Shown one piece after another: positions 62,107-64,000 of a stretch of DNA of 64,000 nucleotides. Source of the DNA: Pseudomonadota bacterium (GTDB lineage Bacteria; Pseudomonadota; Alphaproteobacteria; Rhizobiales; Xanthobacteraceae). The notes under the pieces are model-generated. The model ran no database searches. It had not been told where the DNA came from and worked only from the letters and a program-made list of their open reading frames with translations. The position numbers were made by a program, and so were the translations under genes. How positions within the stretch are numbered: the first letter of the stretch is position 1; the number at the start of each line of letters is the position of its first letter. The stretch is from the NCBI GenBank assembly GCA_023387735.1, contig JAEWHP010000049.1:372001-436000 (forward strand), given 5' to 3'.

Positions 62107-62206
62107 GTCATCCCGGAATGGTGCGCTAGCACCATATCCGGGATCTCGAGATTCTCAGGTGCGCAATTGCGCACCATAGTTCGCGCTTCGCGCGCCCCGG
62201 AATGAC
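62107..62206. repeat. REP-like palindromic element, copy C
   Basis: It starts GTCATCCCGGAATGGTGC and ends CGCGCCCCGGAATGAC, with inner ATGGTGCGCTAGCACCAT and GGTGCGCAATTGCGCACC palindromes. The CCGGAATGAC end is shared with the copies at 54138 and 59699, while the inner part differs. Confidence 0.7.
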
Positions 62207-62233
62207 CGACTAGTCGAAGCCGCCAAGGGACGT

Positions 62234-64000
62234 TCAGAATAGCCTTACGATCCGTTCTTGCAGCGCCTGCGCCGCCGTTAACTGGCGTGAAACGGCATGG
62301 GCCACGAGATCAAGCAATGCTTGGCGAGCGCGCTGGTCATTCGACAGTTCTGCCGAATGCTCCACCACGAGCACGTCAAGAAATTCCATGAAGGCGTTCG
62401 AGGTCCGGTCCCTAAACCATTTGCCGGTTTCCGGATCGGCCTTCATTACGTCGGAAATCCATCGCAGCCCGTCCAGGCGAAGCGGCTTCCCAAATTCACT
62501 GCCGAGAAAGCCGCAGAATCCGGCAAGGTTGTCTTCGTCGCCGGTAAGCCGCTTTTTCGCCCACGCCTCGTATAAATCGTGCATCGCAGGGATAAAGAGG
62601 GCACTATCTGCCGCCCGTGAAAGCCGGTCGGACTCACCAAAGCCCAGCACATGCCGCTCCAACCGCTGGCCATAATACCATGGTCCGCCCTTCGCCCACG
62701 CGTCATCACGCACAAGGAATTCGATCATGGGCCGCCAGCGTTGGGCGAGCTCGCCAACATTCGCCTCCGTGACCAAGGCGAACCAACACGTCAGAAAATG
62801 CCCCACGGCATAATGGCCCTTGGGCCCAAGTGCGAAGACCGGCTGCCATAGATCGCGCCCCGCCTGTACTGGGCTCTCCGCGAGGAGATGAGCTAACTCG
62901 TCGAGAAGCGCGTAGCCAAATTCGTGCATCGGCTGATAATCATCGTCGTCATCCTTGCCGCTGCCTTGTTCCCACCATGCCTGATGCGCCCAAAACGCGG
63001 TAACCAGTTTCCGCCGTTCCTCTAACTGCTGCGGCGGGACGGTCTGCCCTGCCTGTCGCAGAAATAACCAGGCGAATGCCTTATGCAAGAAGTGCGTATC
63101 GAGGCTGCCCGAGAGCCGGCGGCCGTCCTCCAACTCGAATGTCCGACCATCCCGCGCATAGCGCCGTTGCCAGCGGCGCGCCTCGAATTTCTCGATCCGC
63201 TGGGCGACCGCGAGCGGACGAATGGAATCCACTGTAGCCTGTCCAGATGAGAGGCTTCGCGTCCGAAGCCAGCGCCTCCATCGACGCCATCGCGCCGGCT
63301 CGATTTCTTCGTCGTCACCGACGCGCGGCTGCAACATCGAGAGGCCGGACCAAAGCAGGGCGAAGTAGAGGAGCCGCCACCATCGCACGCCGAGCATCTC
63401 GCGGGCACGATGCGCCAATCCGATAAGGACTTGAATGGCGGGCTCATCGCCGCTGGTTAGCAACCGCAACACCGCTTCGTCGGTTTTTTCTGATGGCTCG
63501 GCAATCCAACGTTCGACCGCGAAATAAGCGGCAAACTCTAGGTGACTTGGTGCCGCCAGAATGCGTGACCCGATTTCCATTTCCTGGTCGCTAATTTCAG
63601 CAAACGTCGTGTCGAGAATTGACTGTGCCCGCGTCGCGGCTTCGGCGTGATCCGCCAGCCAGTCTCGCCCCCGCAATAGCAGCACGGCCGCTGCTGCAAC
63701 GCGGGGCGCCTGCCGCATCTCATCGTCCACATCGATCTTTTCCGCACCATCAACGGCCGCCATCAAGGACGCGATCCGCTCAGCCTCCGCGGAATTTAGC
63801 ATCGCCGTACCATTGAGAAACCGCCGGCAGCGCTGGGGGAACGCTAGAGCTTCCACAAGGCGGGCGTTATCGTTTTGGAAGGCTGTAATTTCTGCCGAGA
63901 CGTCCGCCGGATACTTGAACTCGAATCCCTTCTGGCCCGTCGCCGGATCGACTCCTTCCGCGTAATTGCGGTGGTCGAGTTCGGCGAGCAGAATCTTGAA
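62234..64000 (-). CDS. Large unrecognised protein (partial, 5' end beyond window)
   Basis: The minus-strand frame is open from the right edge to 62234, giving 588 codons without a start that must be real; in-frame GTG at 63856 is not needed because coding continues upstream as FKILLAELDHRNYAEGVDPA. The visible part is a helical, tryptophan-rich soluble protein with stretches such as VRWWRLLYFALLWSGLSML, RRWRRWLRTRS, FWAHQAWWEQGSGKDDDDD and GGPWYYGQRLERHVLGFGES. No catalytic motif was recognised. The composition fits a repeat-type C-terminal scaffold of a larger enzyme. It converges on the solute-binding gene. Confidence 0.7.
   Translation of the reverse strand, partial: FKILLAELDHRNYAEGVDPATGQKGFEFKYPADVSAEITAFQNDNARLVEALAFPQRCRRFLNGTAMLNSAEAERIASLMAAVDGAEKIDVDDEMRQAPRVAAAAVLLLRGRDWLADHAEAATRAQSILDTTFAEISDQEMEIGSRILAAPSHLEFAAYFAVERWIAEPSEKTDEAVLRLLTSGDEPAIQVLIGLAHRAREMLGVRWWRLLYFALLWSGLSMLQPRVGDDEEIEPARWRRWRRWLRTRSLSSGQATVDSIRPLAVAQRIEKFEARRWQRRYARDGRTFELEDGRRLSGSLDTHFLHKAFAWLFLRQAGQTVPPQQLEERRKLVTAFWAHQAWWEQGSGKDDDDDYQPMHEFGYALLDELAHLLAESPVQAGRDLWQPVFALGPKGHYAVGHFLTCWFALVTEANVGELAQRWRPMIEFLVRDDAWAKGGPWYYGQRLERHVLGFGESDRLSRAADSALFIPAMHDLYEAWAKKRLTGDEDNLAGFCGFLGSEFGKPLRLDGLRWISDVMKADPETGKWFRDRTSNAFMEFLDVLVVEHSAELSNDQRARQALLDLVAHAVSRQLTAAQALQERIVRLF

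Noticed and set aside
1..64000. tRNA and rRNA genes
   Set aside because: All gaps longer than about 150 bp were scanned by eye for cloverleaf-like patterns and rRNA motifs; none was convincing. A tRNAscan run would settle this.

Overview
The window is a high-GC, densely coded stretch of an alphaproteobacterial chromosome. It is most likely from Bradyrhizobium or a close relative in the Nitrobacteraceae (inference; no 16S gene is present). The evidence is core gene order (lptF-lptG-lptD-surA-pdxA-rsmA; fabD-fabG-acpP-fabF-mltG-yicC-gmk; rpsF-rpsR-DUF2232-rplI; dnaB-alr; radA-cvpA-purF), a perfect FixK/FNR-type box, and dispersed palindromic intergenic repeats of a kind I associate with this family. 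No tRNA, rRNA, CRISPR array, integrase or transposase gene was seen.

Layout. 1-11088: a partial DNA polymerase III chi gene and pepA (minus strand), divergent from an outer-membrane biogenesis run (lptF, lptG, lptD, a SurA-like chaperone) that continues into pdxA, rsmA and a zinc alcohol dehydrogenase. 11323-13028: a periplasmic sorbosone-dehydrogenase-like protein with a small cytochrome c. 13237-19001: an anaerobic fermentation module (FixK box, pyruvate formate-lyase, its activase, an AspT-type exchanger and a FocA-type formate channel), followed tail to tail by a Crp/Fnr regulator without iron-sulphur cysteines. 19885-23882: small proteins (two of them paralogues), a DUF2721 membrane protein, an alpha/beta hydrolase and a Nudix hydrolase. 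24456-30651: an accessory caspase-like cluster with one caspase gene split by a frameshift, one intact caspase-DUF4189 gene, two paralogous secreted proteins and a single-span membrane protein, interrupted by a repeat-rich 0.9 kb stretch that contains a candidate structured RNA.

30683-38513: guanylate kinase, YicC, MltG and the fatty acid synthesis genes fabF, acpP, fabG and fabD, then a three-His-box desaturase whose TetR regulator overlaps it and carries a perfect 21-bp palindrome upstream. 39293-41974: ribosomal proteins S6, S18 and L9 with a DUF2232 membrane protein. 42018-44329: a TetR-thioesterase pair with its own palindrome and a c-type cytochrome with a long low-complexity tail. 45480-49100: dnaB, alr and exonuclease III. 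49116-55782: a membrane-fused spermidine-synthase-like protein, a cupin, two class III nucleotide cyclases, a GFA-family protein and a TauE/SafE transporter. 55881-62094: radA, cvpA, purF, a short-chain dehydrogenase and an orphan ABC solute-binding protein. 62234-64000: the 3' part of a large unrecognised gene that runs off the right edge.

Most of the window is conserved housekeeping. The parts most worth a second look are the FixK-controlled formate module with its uncharacterised exchanger, the caspase cluster, the candidate structured RNA at 26565-26730, the operator palindromes at the two TetR genes, and the truncated gene at the right edge.
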